Source: Oscillospiraceae bacterium MB08-C2-2
GTDB taxonomy: Bacteria > Bacillota > Clostridia > Oscillospirales > Ruminococcaceae
Direction: 5' to 3'
Length of the DNA stretch: 64,000 nt
Assembly: GCA_035621215.1 (NCBI GenBank)
Contig: CP141729.1
Location: forward strand, 518,944 to 582,943
Below are positions 47,001 to 54,464 of this stretch, in pieces. The notes under the pieces were generated by a model. That model had not been told where the DNA came from. It searched no databases and worked only from the letters and a program-made list of their open reading frames with translations. Made by a program: the position numbers and the translations under genes. Each line of letters starts with the position of its first letter. Within the stretch, counting starts at the first letter, position 1.

Positions 47001-49084
47001 AGGCTGATAAAACAGCCGCCGTGCAAGCCTATGTGAACAGCCTGCTCACCGGCGATGCCGCAGGGGTGACCGCAACCGTTATCTACAATATCGTAACCAA
47101 GAAGTATGAAGTTCTCTTCTCTAAGGGCAGCGTGAACGATACCAAAAGCCTTTCCATGACCGTTAAAGTCGCACCTGACCCGGATATTGCAACTGTAGCT
47201 AATGCCAAAACCGTCGCACAGGAGGCAATCTACGGCAACATGACTCAGACAGCGACAGCTAATGAGAGCGCTGTTGAAACGGCTCTGAAAAGCACTGCGG
47301 AAACAGAAATCAGTAACAGCGGTGTTACCATTACCATAAACAAGGTTAGCTACACCGCACCGATTGCGGGAACCTCTGCAAATCCCAGCGGTACGAACGG
47401 CAGTTACACTTTTACTGTTAGAGTATCCAAAGGCAGTCAAAGCGAAACAACCGAGCAGAAAACCATGACCATTACGGCAACGCCTTATGCGGGTGGCTCC
47501 GGCGGTAATGATAACGGCGGGAGGGACTCTGACAGTGGTTCCGATAGGCCCACTCTGTCCACAAAGCCCACCGAGCCGGTGACTGGCAGTACAGAAAATA
47601 AGGCCACGGTAGACAACACAGGCAACGCCAGCGTCAGCCTGACCGACAAAAACATCACCGATGCCATTGCAAACGCACAGGCAGAAGCGGCAAAAAAAGG
47701 TGTGAGCCCAGGCGACATCACGGCGGTTATCCATGTCACCACCGCCGGTAAGGATGCAGACACAGTCACAGTCAATCTGCCCAAGACTACGCAGGAGAAG
47801 GTTATCGGAAACAAAATCTTCAGCGTTCAGCTTGTCATAGACCGCCCCGACCTTACCATCGGCATTGACCTTGCGGCCGTGACAGAGATCAACCGGCAGG
47901 CAAAGGCTGATGTCCAGCTTTCTGCCACTCGCATGGACAATACAAAGCTACCCGGCGATGCAAAGGCTGCCATCGGCAGCCGGCCCGCATATGACCTCAA
48001 AGCACTCTACGGCAACGGCAAGTCTGTGACCGACTTTGGCAAGGGCAGTGTCAGTGTGGAGATTCCCTATACCCTGCAAAAAAACGAAGCCGCCGGGTAT
48101 GTCTACGCTGTCTATGTGGATGCAAAAGGCAAGGTAACCTACCTTACCGATTCCAGCTACGACGCCAAACGCGGAACGGTGGTGTTTTCCACCAGCCATT
48201 TCTCCACTTACGGCGTAGCCTACAAAGCCGGCTTCAACTTTACCGATATAGGCGGTCATTGGGCAAAGGATGATATTCTTTTTGCTGCAAACCGTGGTCT
48301 TATAACCGGCACCAGCACCACCACGTTCAGTCCGGGCGGCTCCATGACACGGGGAATGTTTGTAACGGCACTGGGACGTTTGGCAAATGCCGACATAAGG
48401 GCCTATAAGCAGTCCAGCTTTACCGATGTAAAGGCTGATGCCTACTACATGGGCTATATCGAATGGGCAAGCAAAAACAACATTCTGGTGGGCACCGAGG
48501 GAGGCAAGTTCGATCCGGACGGCCTTGTAACCCGTGAGCAAATGGCGGTTATTATGAGAAACTATGCCAAGGCCATGGGATATACTGTGCCGAAGGTTCA
48601 TGTGGAAAACATCTTTTCAGATAACGCTAAAATCAGTACCCACGCCAAAGAAGCCGTAAAGCAGATGCAGATGGCGGGTGTGATCAGCGGCAAAAACAGC
48701 AACCTCTTTGATCCCCAGGGGACAGCCACAAGAGCCGAGGTTTCGGCAGTGCTGCGCCGCTTTGTTGAGCTGATGATTTTCAGCGATACCATGCAAGGCT
48801 GGACAATGAACCATTCCGGCCAATGGATGTTCTACCAAAATGGCAGGCCTGCCACAGGCAAGAAGGACATTGAAAGCTCAACTTATACTTTTGACCAGTA
48901 TGGCGTGGTAGCGGATGTGCCGAAAAACCTGCGCTACACCACTTATACCGTGCAGAAAGGAGATAGTTTCTGGCTTATCGCACACAAGCTTGGCTGTTCT
49001 ATGAGTGAGCTGGAAGAGCTGAACAACACAAGCCGGTTCTCGACTATCCTCCCCGGCGATGTACTCAGTGTGCCAGAAAAGTAA
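43997..49084 (+). CDS. Large S-layer-homology/LysM surface protein with beta-helix and repeat domains (1695 residues)
   Basis: An AGGAGGAAGAG site precedes the ATG. The protein has a Sec signal peptide (KKRLLSFALALCMMLTQLPI, cut near AMA). At ~340-490 is a parallel beta-helix with repeated GGxITGN turns (DITGNKTTVWGGGVRV, GSITGNEATGDGGAVSV). Ig-like (Big) modules follow around 595-780. Two near-identical 191-residue repeats span ~789-1170, then a Gly/Asp/Ser linker. A mixed alpha/beta domain runs to ~1400, three SLH motifs lie at ~1413-1595 (FTDIGGHWAKDDI, FTDVKADAYYMGYIEWA, IFSDNAKISTHAKEAVKQM), a WMFYQNGRPATGKKD cell-wall-binding-like unit, and a C-terminal LysM (TYTVQKGDSFWLIAHKLGC). SLH and LysM anchor it to pyruvylated polymers and peptidoglycan. 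An adhesin role is likely; enzymatic activity is not evident. Confidence 0.92.
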   Translation: MKKRLLSFALALCMMLTQLPISAMAKEADISIGASGEIIAFAPLDKTELSVSAGTAIENLGLPESLTATVRTTAIADSGTAEESEQDSGNPDNLTEAIPGSATPTDSGQQAKADETTPPEWNITTPNIPVTWEATPEYQGNENGVYIFTPVIEGYTVSADLPKVAVTVGAAKRQMIRTAPNDPAVFSVAINIPLEINVLPIYGNPQVNEMLLPSHGFTQPTDGSKAAELYWDSTQTNPITYGDTNCSISSILQNKIYFYATEQGTYTFTATFIDDDTHHDYPITVTVTDGSTAEARWGVAGSGGSAPAVLAYGTLDDAMTYANSLESGTAYIQLREDVAITETLVFASGKATILDLNGKDIDRGLTAATANGNVITVSGSLTLKDSSTTEASNQGHITGGYSSNDTGGGVCVSGNFTLQGGDITGNKTTVWGGGVRVKSGALFMMQGGSITGNEATGDGGAVSVPDATFSMTGGSITGNESPNVGGISIYASGTYKIGGTAVIKDNIETSGGTKRNVFVYSYNSLSIDTPFTTGASIWVTSIDAPTSGSPRNITGTSSADYSGYFHSDNSSYIIQNGANNVVQLAVTVPTIGELTISNSFMAGKRLYLDDVAAYVPTVTPNGYTITAQGWQASVNSSEWIPWSGATSYVPLDTNAFRKLRYFITYTDRGSEKTITSNEITFNVMGYTTELALAAAPANQQILGSAITLTATLMGFYSGSNINGQTITFKNGETTLGTATLNADGVAAYTWSPSVADAYTLTAEYAANAYNKAATSSTVNYAVIVDPNIAAVDAAGTALVNGTVNVAFNASQADKTAAVQAYVNSLLTGDAAGVTATVTYNNSTGKYDAAISKGSVNDTKSLSMTVKVAPDPDIATVANAKTVAQGASYADMTQAAATDENAIKTALKNAAAVEVNNSGVTITINKLSYIAPIAGTSANPSGTDGSYTFTATVSKGSYSETTGQKIITITATPYTGVTDAQAVAAAGTALVNGIVNVAFDASQADKTAAVQAYVNSLLTGDAAGVTATVIYNIVTKKYEVLFSKGSVNDTKSLSMTVKVAPDPDIATVANAKTVAQEAIYGNMTQTATANESAVETALKSTAETEISNSGVTITINKVSYTAPIAGTSANPSGTNGSYTFTVRVSKGSQSETTEQKTMTITATPYAGGSGGNDNGGRDSDSGSDRPTLSTKPTEPVTGSTENKATVDNTGNASVSLTDKNITDAIANAQAEAAKKGVSPGDITAVIHVTTAGKDADTVTVNLPKTTQEKVIGNKIFSVQLVIDRPDLTIGIDLAAVTEINRQAKADVQLSATRMDNTKLPGDAKAAIGSRPAYDLKALYGNGKSVTDFGKGSVSVEIPYTLQKNEAAGYVYAVYVDAKGKVTYLTDSSYDAKRGTVVFSTSHFSTYGVAYKAGFNFTDIGGHWAKDDILFAANRGLITGTSTTTFSPGGSMTRGMFVTALGRLANADIRAYKQSSFTDVKADAYYMGYIEWASKNNILVGTEGGKFDPDGLVTREQMAVIMRNYAKAMGYTVPKVHVENIFSDNAKISTHAKEAVKQMQMAGVISGKNSNLFDPQGTATRAEVSAVLRRFVELMIFSDTMQGWTMNHSGQWMFYQNGRPATGKKDIESSTYTFDQYGVVADVPKNLRYTTYTVQKGDSFWLIAHKLGCSMSELEELNNTSRFSTILPGDVLSVPEK
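46360..47505 (+). repeat. Tandem 573-bp coding repeat within the surface protein gene
   Basis: The sequence AACCGCTCTGGTTAACGGAA at 46381 recurs at 46954, a 573-bp period (191 codons). The first ~220 bp of each unit are almost identical at the DNA level (AAAACAGCCGCCGTGCAAGC, GGGGATGCCGCAGGGGTGAC or GGCGATGCCGCAGGGGTGAC, AAAGCCTTTCCATGACCGT). The later part is diverged. Such repeats can recombine and change protein length. Confidence 0.85.
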
Positions 49085-49336
49085 AACAACCAATCAGTAA
49101 AGCTATGGGCAAACACGGTTAAAACGGGGGACACCAAGCCGTGGGTAACGATGTTTCACGGTAAAAAACAACGGGGAAAACTATCTTACAAAAAATTTAT
49201 CCCTAAGTTTGATAATATTACAGCTGTTGGACGGTAGTGTCAATAGTTTTTCGCAAATTGGTTTTGAGCCTCTGATAATGTGGGATTAACCAGCGATCAA
49301 AGCATCGTCTGCTGCAGCAGCAAGATGCTTCATGTT

Positions 49337-50064
49337 GCTTAAGAACCACCGGCTTTGCCGGTGGAGAAAGACCTTATAGGTATGGACAAGAAAAAAGCTC
49401 CCCGATATATTAAAAGTTAAGGTCTGCCAACCTAACTAAAAAATCGAGGAGGTCTTTAAATGAAAGACATAAACAGTTTAGAACATACCAAGTGGAGATG
49501 TCAATACCACGTAGTATTTGCACCAAAATACAGGAGACAAGTAATATATCGGGAAATTAAAGCAGACATAGGGTTTATCCTAAGGAAATTGTGTGATCAA
49601 AAAGGGGTAGAAATTATAGAAGCGAACGCATGCCCAGATCACATCCATATGCTAATCAGTATACCACCAAAGTTTAGTGTATCGCAGATAATGGGGTATC
49701 TAAAAGGGAAGAGCAGCTTAATGATATTCGACCGTCATGCAAATTTGAAGTACAAATATGGAAATAGGCATTTCTGGGCAAGAGGGTATTATGTGGATAC
49801 AGTAGGGCGGAATAAAAAGCAGATACAGGAGTATATCAAAAAGCAATTGGAGGAAGATGAGCTATCCGATCAGATGAGTCTCAAGGAGTACACTGACCCG
49901 TTTACGGGTAGCAAGAACACCAAGGCATAAAAACGTACCCCTTTAGGGGTTGCCCGAGAAAGCAATGCGGATGGCAGATCTTTCGGGACCCCTTTAGGGG
50001 TACTGTCTGTATTGTGCCCTTCTAGGGCTTATTCAAGCCTCCGGCTTAGCCGGAGGTTTTGACT
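49337..50064 (+). mobile_element. IS200-type element copy 2, nested in IS256 copy 2
   Basis: 728 bp, identical at the protein level and nearly or fully identical in DNA to copy 1 at 10860-11587, including both subterminal hairpins. The uninterrupted IS256 sequence gives the exact empty site: there is no target duplication, as expected for TnpA-type transposition. Confidence 0.95.
49460..49930 (+). CDS. tnpA: IS200 Y1-type transposase TnpA (copy 2)
   Basis: Its 156 residues are identical to copy 1, with the HUH-type PDHIHMLISIPP motif and the YYVDTVGRNKKQIQEYI catalytic region intact. It is on the opposite strand to the host IS256 transposase. The gene and its upstream ribosome binding site are undamaged, so both copies could be active. 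Confidence 0.96.
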   Translation: MKDINSLEHTKWRCQYHVVFAPKYRRQVIYREIKADIGFILRKLCDQKGVEIIEANACPDHIHMLISIPPKFSVSQIMGYLKGKSSLMIFDRHANLKYKYGNRHFWARGYYVDTVGRNKKQIQEYIKKQLEEDELSDQMSLKEYTDPFTGSKNTKA

Positions 50065-51204
50065 CATGTATTTCTTGTTACCCCACTGAGTACCGGCGAC
50101 ATGGCGCAAACGTGCGCAGACGAGCATCAGAGCGGAGTTTCCATCAGGAAATGCGCCGACCACCCTTGTACGGCGACGGATTTCACGGTTAAGGCGTTCG
50201 ATGACGTTGTTCGTGCGAATTCGTGTCCAATGTTCGGGTGGGAAATCGGCATAGGTAAGCGTCTCATCAATGCTATCCTCCACTTTTCTGGCCGCTTGGG
50301 TCAGCTTCATGGCGTGCAGTTCTTGCACAACGGCTTTCGCCTTCTCCCGTGCCGCTTTTTTGCTTTCCTGCGCATGGATAGCCTTAAGCATTTTCGCTAC
50401 CAGCTTCACCTTGGAGCGAGGGGTAACAGAGAATACATTACGGTAGAAATGCACGGTGCAGCGCTGGTATTTGACGTCGGGAAACACTTCATAGACGGCC
50501 TCCAGCATACCCAGACATTTGTCACCCACAATGAGCTTGACACCAGAAAGTCCACGGATTTTCAGCCATTGGAAGAAGGACACCCAACTTGCTTTATCCT
50601 CTTTCATCCCTTCAGCGGCGCCAATCACCTCCCGGTAGCCGTCCTCATTGACTGCGATGGCTACGAGGATAGCCACATTCTCATATTCTCCGCCCCAGTT
50701 GCGGCGAAGGTAGATGCCGTCCACATAGACATATGGGTATTTCCCGCCTTGCAAGGGGCGACCCCGCCAATCTTCAATGTGGACATACGCTTTCTTGTTC
50801 AGTTCGCTGATCGTGGCTGGTGACACCTTGCTTCCCCACAATGCCTCTGTAATATCCTCTACTCGCCGTACTGATACCCCGGCCAGATACATCTCAATCA
50901 ATGCTTCTTCTACGCTGCTTTCCCGGCGGCGGTACCGCTCAATAATCGCTGTCTCAAAGGACACTCCTTTCAGCTTCGGCATTTTCAGCTCCACATCCCC
51001 TGACGTTGTTGTCAGATTCCGGTTGTAGTGCCCGCTGCGGTAGCCCTGTCGACCCTCACTGCGTTCATATTTCGCGGCATTGGTCAGTTGCTGTGCTTCC
51101 TGCTCCAACAACCCATTGAGTGTTTCCTCCACGCTATTGCGCACCAGTTCCCGGATTTCTACCTTGATTACTTCCTCGTTTAGTTGTACAATTTTCTCGG
51201 ACAT
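50065..51204 (-). pseudogene. IS256-family transposase with C-terminus replaced by IS200 sequence
   Basis: Same protein as copy 1 through GTQWGNKKYM. The frame then runs into the IS200 end and adds SQNLRLSRRLE before a stop at 50029, replacing the native 15-residue tail. All DDE residues are retained, so partial activity is possible. Small differences near the N-terminus (EEVIKV for EEIIKV) show that the two copies have diverged slightly. Confidence 0.9.
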
Positions 51205-51360
51205 GGTTTTCTGTCTCCTTTCAAAATGGTGGTGTCGTTACTCCCATTTTACCAGAGACTTAAACCTTGTCCTTTTCTTATTTGCGAAACTTATTGTACC
51301 TTATCTGTTGGACTTCTGCTGACATTGGTAATCATCTTTTCTTTCCAATAAACATATTTT

Positions 51361-51400
51361 TAGGGCATCACCGTTTTATCAGCGGTAATGCCCTAATTTT
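51361..51400 (-). terminator. Terminator of the acyltransferase gene
   Basis: TAGGGCATCACCG (51361-51373) pairs with CGGTAATGCCCTA (51383-51395) with one mismatch, flanked by T/A-rich sequence on both sides. It lies 25-60 bp beyond the minus-strand stop. Confidence 0.75.
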
Positions 51401-51422
51401 ATGTTATGCTCTACTGTAAATC

Positions 51423-52481
51423 TCATTTCTTGAGGCCGAAAATGAATCGTAAAATTCCAATTCGTTTACACAACTCGTATGAAAGAAACGTGAGCGGGAT
51501 ACTCCCCGCGAGGATTAAAGCCATTTGCAAAACTGTATTTTGTGTAAACTGAAACACATAAAAGGCAATGATAATAATCCAGGGTTGGTGAAAAATATAT
51601 ACAGAAAACGATGATTTTGAGAAATAGGCAGCGGTTATAATATTGAGATAATGTTTGCTCATACCCAAAAGAGCCAAAATGCCGACCCAGGCGTATAGTT
51701 CAATTATTGCCTCATATAAGATTGCGTTAATATTTAATTCTGTATTAAACAAAACTAAATTTATAGCCATTCCTAAAATAAACATCCCCGTCAGCAAAAA
51801 ACGGTATCTGTCAAGCTTTTCGAGAATACGTTCATCGGATAGAATAAAATACCCCAGCAGGAAAAAAGCAAAATATTTTCCTACACTTTTTCCTGAGATA
51901 TTCAATATAATCTGACAGGCCAACGGTATGACAAAAAAGGCAAGTAAAAGGGGCAAATTGATCAGGCCGATGGGTATTTTTCTTTTTGACTTTTGATATG
52001 TCTTCATCACCGGCAAAGCAACAAGTGATATTACAAATAAGTAAAGGATAAACCAGAAATGTCCGGGAGTAAAACCACCGTGATAACCCGAAAGGTCTGT
52101 TGGCTTTGTAAAAAACAAAACATATTGTTCAATATATCCCCCTGTATAGCCATTGTGAAACCGCTCAGCAAAATATGTCATGAGTGGCATGATCAGTAAT
52201 ATGCCGGATATCAGTGGAATAAACAGTTTCATAACACGTTCTTTCAGATATTCCAGAGGCGTTCTTTTTCTCAAGGCATAAGCTGAGCTCATACCAGCCA
52301 CGACAAATAAAAGCGGCATGATCCAAGGCCATACTGCGACAATGAAGTTGCTTGTAAATGTGATATTCGTGCCTTTTATGTAAAAACTCTCGCCAAAGGA
52401 ATTGTAAATCATAAAGGTATGATATGGGAAAAGCAACAGAACAACCAGACAACGCAAATTATCAACAGAATACTCTCTCAT
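51423..52481 (-). CDS. Acyltransferase-3-family membrane protein
   Basis: The 352-residue protein has about ten transmembrane helices and the family start MREYSVDNLRCLVVLLLFPY with HTFMIYNSFG, where the conserved His (RxxxxLRxxxxxxxxxxH pattern) is essential in relatives such as OatA and NolL. FTPGHFWFILYLFVISLVAL and SVYIFHQPWIIIIAFYVFQF are also typical. These enzymes O-acylate sugars of exopolysaccharide, peptidoglycan or lipids using cytoplasmic acyl-CoA. The gene stands alone. The substrate is not predictable. Confidence 0.9.
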   Translation of the reverse strand: MREYSVDNLRCLVVLLLFPYHTFMIYNSFGESFYIKGTNITFTSNFIVAVWPWIMPLLFVVAGMSSAYALRKRTPLEYLKERVMKLFIPLISGILLIMPLMTYFAERFHNGYTGGYIEQYVLFFTKPTDLSGYHGGFTPGHFWFILYLFVISLVALPVMKTYQKSKRKIPIGLINLPLLLAFFVIPLACQIILNISGKSVGKYFAFFLLGYFILSDERILEKLDRYRFLLTGMFILGMAINLVLFNTELNINAILYEAIIELYAWVGILALLGMSKHYLNIITAAYFSKSSFSVYIFHQPWIIIIAFYVFQFTQNTVLQMALILAGSIPLTFLSYELCKRIGILRFIFGLKK

Positions 52482-52714
52482 AAATCATTTCCTTATTCTC
52501 AATATATAAATGATATGCCCCGCTTCTATATAGCAGTGATAAATGACTGTCGTAATCACCACATGGCTGTAGCAAGGATACGACCATTGTATGGCGGTGT
52601 TTCCAGAAAGTGTCCTGAGCCCTCAAAAACGAAAGGCAACAACCATGAAAAACATCATGACCATTGCCTTTAAAAGCATCCTTACGCTTTACTACCCGGA
52701 TCACCCTTTTATTT
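52482..52714. other. 233-bp intergenic region
   Basis: No ORF. A loose dyad AAAGGCAA...TTGCCTTT at about 52631-52676 could terminate the C_GCAxxG_C_C gene. Nothing else was seen. Confidence 0.4.
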
Positions 52715-53149
52715 TTAGTAATCCATTTGCTCCAGCAGTTCCACAGCGCCGCTAACCAGATCGGTGCAAACCTCTTTCAGCTCCGCCTGCTGCTCGGCGG
52801 GGAGAAGATCACGCTGAACAGGCTCACATCCCAAAAGTTCCCGACAGGTCACAGAGTGATTGCGCTCTTTAAAGCGATCAATAAAGTTCTTGGTCTGTGC
52901 GCCGCAAATCGCCTTGGCTTCGGCATCAGAAGGGGTAGAAGGGCCATGCTTGAGGCCAATGACCATGATCGCACCGCTGACTGCTCCGCACAGCTCACCG
53001 GTGCGGCATCCGCCCCCAAAGCCTCCGGCCAAGCGCAAAGCCAGGTCTTTGCTCATACCGTATTTTTCACTAAAAACGGTTACCACTGCTTGTGCACAGT
53101 TCATTCCATTGTGAAAATTGTTTTGAGCAGTGTCTTTTAGTGTATCCAT
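52715..53149 (-). CDS. C_GCAxxG_C_C family redox-associated protein
   Basis: The 144-residue protein contains the family cysteines: MNCAQAVVTVFSEKYGM, then LRLAGGFGGGCRTGELCGAV then SGAIMVIGLKHGPS, and a C-terminal Cys pair region (VTCRELLGCEPVQRD). The G-C-x-x-G-x-x-C-G-A core gives the family its name. Members are small, often iron- or metal-associated, and common in anaerobes; function is uncertain. The ATG has GGGAGCG upstream. It is followed by no partner gene on its strand. Confidence 0.9.
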   Translation of the reverse strand: MDTLKDTAQNNFHNGMNCAQAVVTVFSEKYGMSKDLALRLAGGFGGGCRTGELCGAVSGAIMVIGLKHGPSTPSDAEAKAICGAQTKNFIDRFKERNHSVTCRELLGCEPVQRDLLPAEQQAELKEVCTDLVSGAVELLEQMDY

Positions 53150-53182
53150 AAAAGCGCTCCCTTTCTAAGATTGAATTCTTTA

Positions 53183-54415
53183 TTATTTAATCAAAGGGTT
53201 TTTGGCGGAATCATAGTCCCGGGTTTTGATGGATTCGCCTTTTCTCCGCAACAGAAAATTGACCAGCCGCCGGATCAGCGAATAGAGAATTGCAAAAAGC
53301 GGCACTCCCAAAAACATGCCGGCTATGCCTAAGATACCGCTGAACAGGGTGATGGCAAAGATAATCCATAAAGGTGAAAGGCCGGTGGAATCACCCAGAA
53401 TTTTAGGTGCTATAATGTTGCCGTCAATCTGCTGGAGAACCAAAATCATAATCACGAACCAAAGGGCGGCTGTGGGATTTTGAGCAAATACAATCAGAAA
53501 GCCGGGGATAACACCGATGAAAGGCCCAAAATAGGGAATTATATTGGTAATGCCCACAATGGTGCTGATCAGCAAAGCAGAAGGGATTTGTAGAATGCTT
53601 GAAAATATGAAGCACAAAATGCCCACAATAAGAGAATCGGTTACACTGCCTACAATGTATCCATTAAAAATATGGTGGCAATCCAATGCAATTTCATAGA
53701 GAAGGTTGCTTATCTTCTGAGGGAAAATGGCCCGGATAATTTTTTTAAGCTGTGCAAACAGCTTTTCCCGATCCATCAAGAAATAAATGGAAACAATGAC
53801 ACCCAGCACACCATTGAGAATACCGGCAGTCAAGCGGGTGGTTGCGGCAAAAATAGCGCTGACCCCATAGGTCAGATATTGGACAATGCTTTCAACCAAG
53901 CCTTCTGTCAGCTCTGCAAGCCGCTCGCTTAAAGTTTGAAGCAGAACCTGTGTGTTCCCGTCGGCACTAATCAGCTGCAATCCGGAAACCCACTCATTGA
54001 AACGGGTATAAAGCTTTTCTACAGAGTGAATGTAATAGGAGACATTGCTTCCAATCTGTGTAACCACTCGCAGCTCCGGCAATACAAGGCCGATAAACAC
54101 GCTCAGAACAACAAAGGTGGTCAGATAGGTCAGCCCCAGAGCAATTCCCCGCCGGGTAACCGGTTTGGGCTGTTTTTTCCATTTTTTGAATATCCTGCAC
54201 AGGAGCTTATCATCAAACCAGCGCAGCAGGGGATTAAGCAGAAACGCAATCACAAATCCATAGAAAATCGGCGCCAGCAGCTGTAAAGTGCCCTGTACCC
54301 ATCCTGAAAGAAAAGAAATATTTTGCAGAAATTGAGATAAAACCAGCAAAGCTCCCAATACAAGGAAAGTATAAACGGCGATGGAAGCGTACTTCTCGTT
54401 GCGCGGAAATTTCAT
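53183..54415 (-). CDS. AI-2E (PerM/TqsA-family) transporter
   Basis: The ATG at 54415 follows GAGGAG. The 410-residue membrane protein has seven or eight helices: VYTFLVLGALLVLSQFLQNI at the start, IFYGFVIAFLLNPLLRWFDD, GVLGVIVSIYFLMDREKLFA, a central helical region and GITNIIPYFGPFIGVIPGFL, the conserved P-Y-x-G-P motif of the family. DSTGLSPLWIIFAITLFSGI follows. Some members export AI-2, others act as Na+/H+ antiporters or have unknown roles. The charged C-terminal tail is short. It is 34 bp upstream of the preceding gene and transcribed in the same direction. Confidence 0.92.
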   Translation of the reverse strand: MKFPRNEKYASIAVYTFLVLGALLVLSQFLQNISFLSGWVQGTLQLLAPIFYGFVIAFLLNPLLRWFDDKLLCRIFKKWKKQPKPVTRRGIALGLTYLTTFVVLSVFIGLVLPELRVVTQIGSNVSYYIHSVEKLYTRFNEWVSGLQLISADGNTQVLLQTLSERLAELTEGLVESIVQYLTYGVSAIFAATTRLTAGILNGVLGVIVSIYFLMDREKLFAQLKKIIRAIFPQKISNLLYEIALDCHHIFNGYIVGSVTDSLIVGILCFIFSSILQIPSALLISTIVGITNIIPYFGPFIGVIPGFLIVFAQNPTAALWFVIMILVLQQIDGNIIAPKILGDSTGLSPLWIIFAITLFSGILGIAGMFLGVPLFAILYSLIRRLVNFLLRRKGESIKTRDYDSAKNPLIK

Positions 54416-54464
54416 TGTGCTCCTCACTTTGTTGAATATTGTGTTTTGCATGGGAAATGGTGTA

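Larger units (their letters stand above)
49233..51305 (-). mobile_element. IS256-family element copy 2, interrupted by a nested IS200
   Basis: 2073 bp in total, which is 1345 plus 728. The left 104 bp (49233-49336) and the right part (50065-51305) are together collinear with the copy at 35229-36573 with a few single-base differences. The insertion point falls between CATGTT and CATGTATT, 15 codons from the transposase C-terminus. Ends and target duplication are intact. Confidence 0.95.
49225..51313 (-). repeat. 8-bp target-site duplication (TGTTGGAC) bounding IS256 copy 2
   Basis: TGTTGGAC at 49225-49232 and 51306-51313 flanks the composite unit directly. It shows IS256 inserted once, as a unit, before the IS200 entered it. 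Confidence 0.9.

Noticed and set aside
46360-47505. Coding repeats as a CRISPR or transposon
   Set aside because: They are in-frame 191-residue protein repeats of a surface protein, without spacers or terminal repeats.
52482-52714. Small gene in the gap upstream of the acyltransferase
   Set aside because: Open frames there lack ribosome binding sites and recognisable composition.
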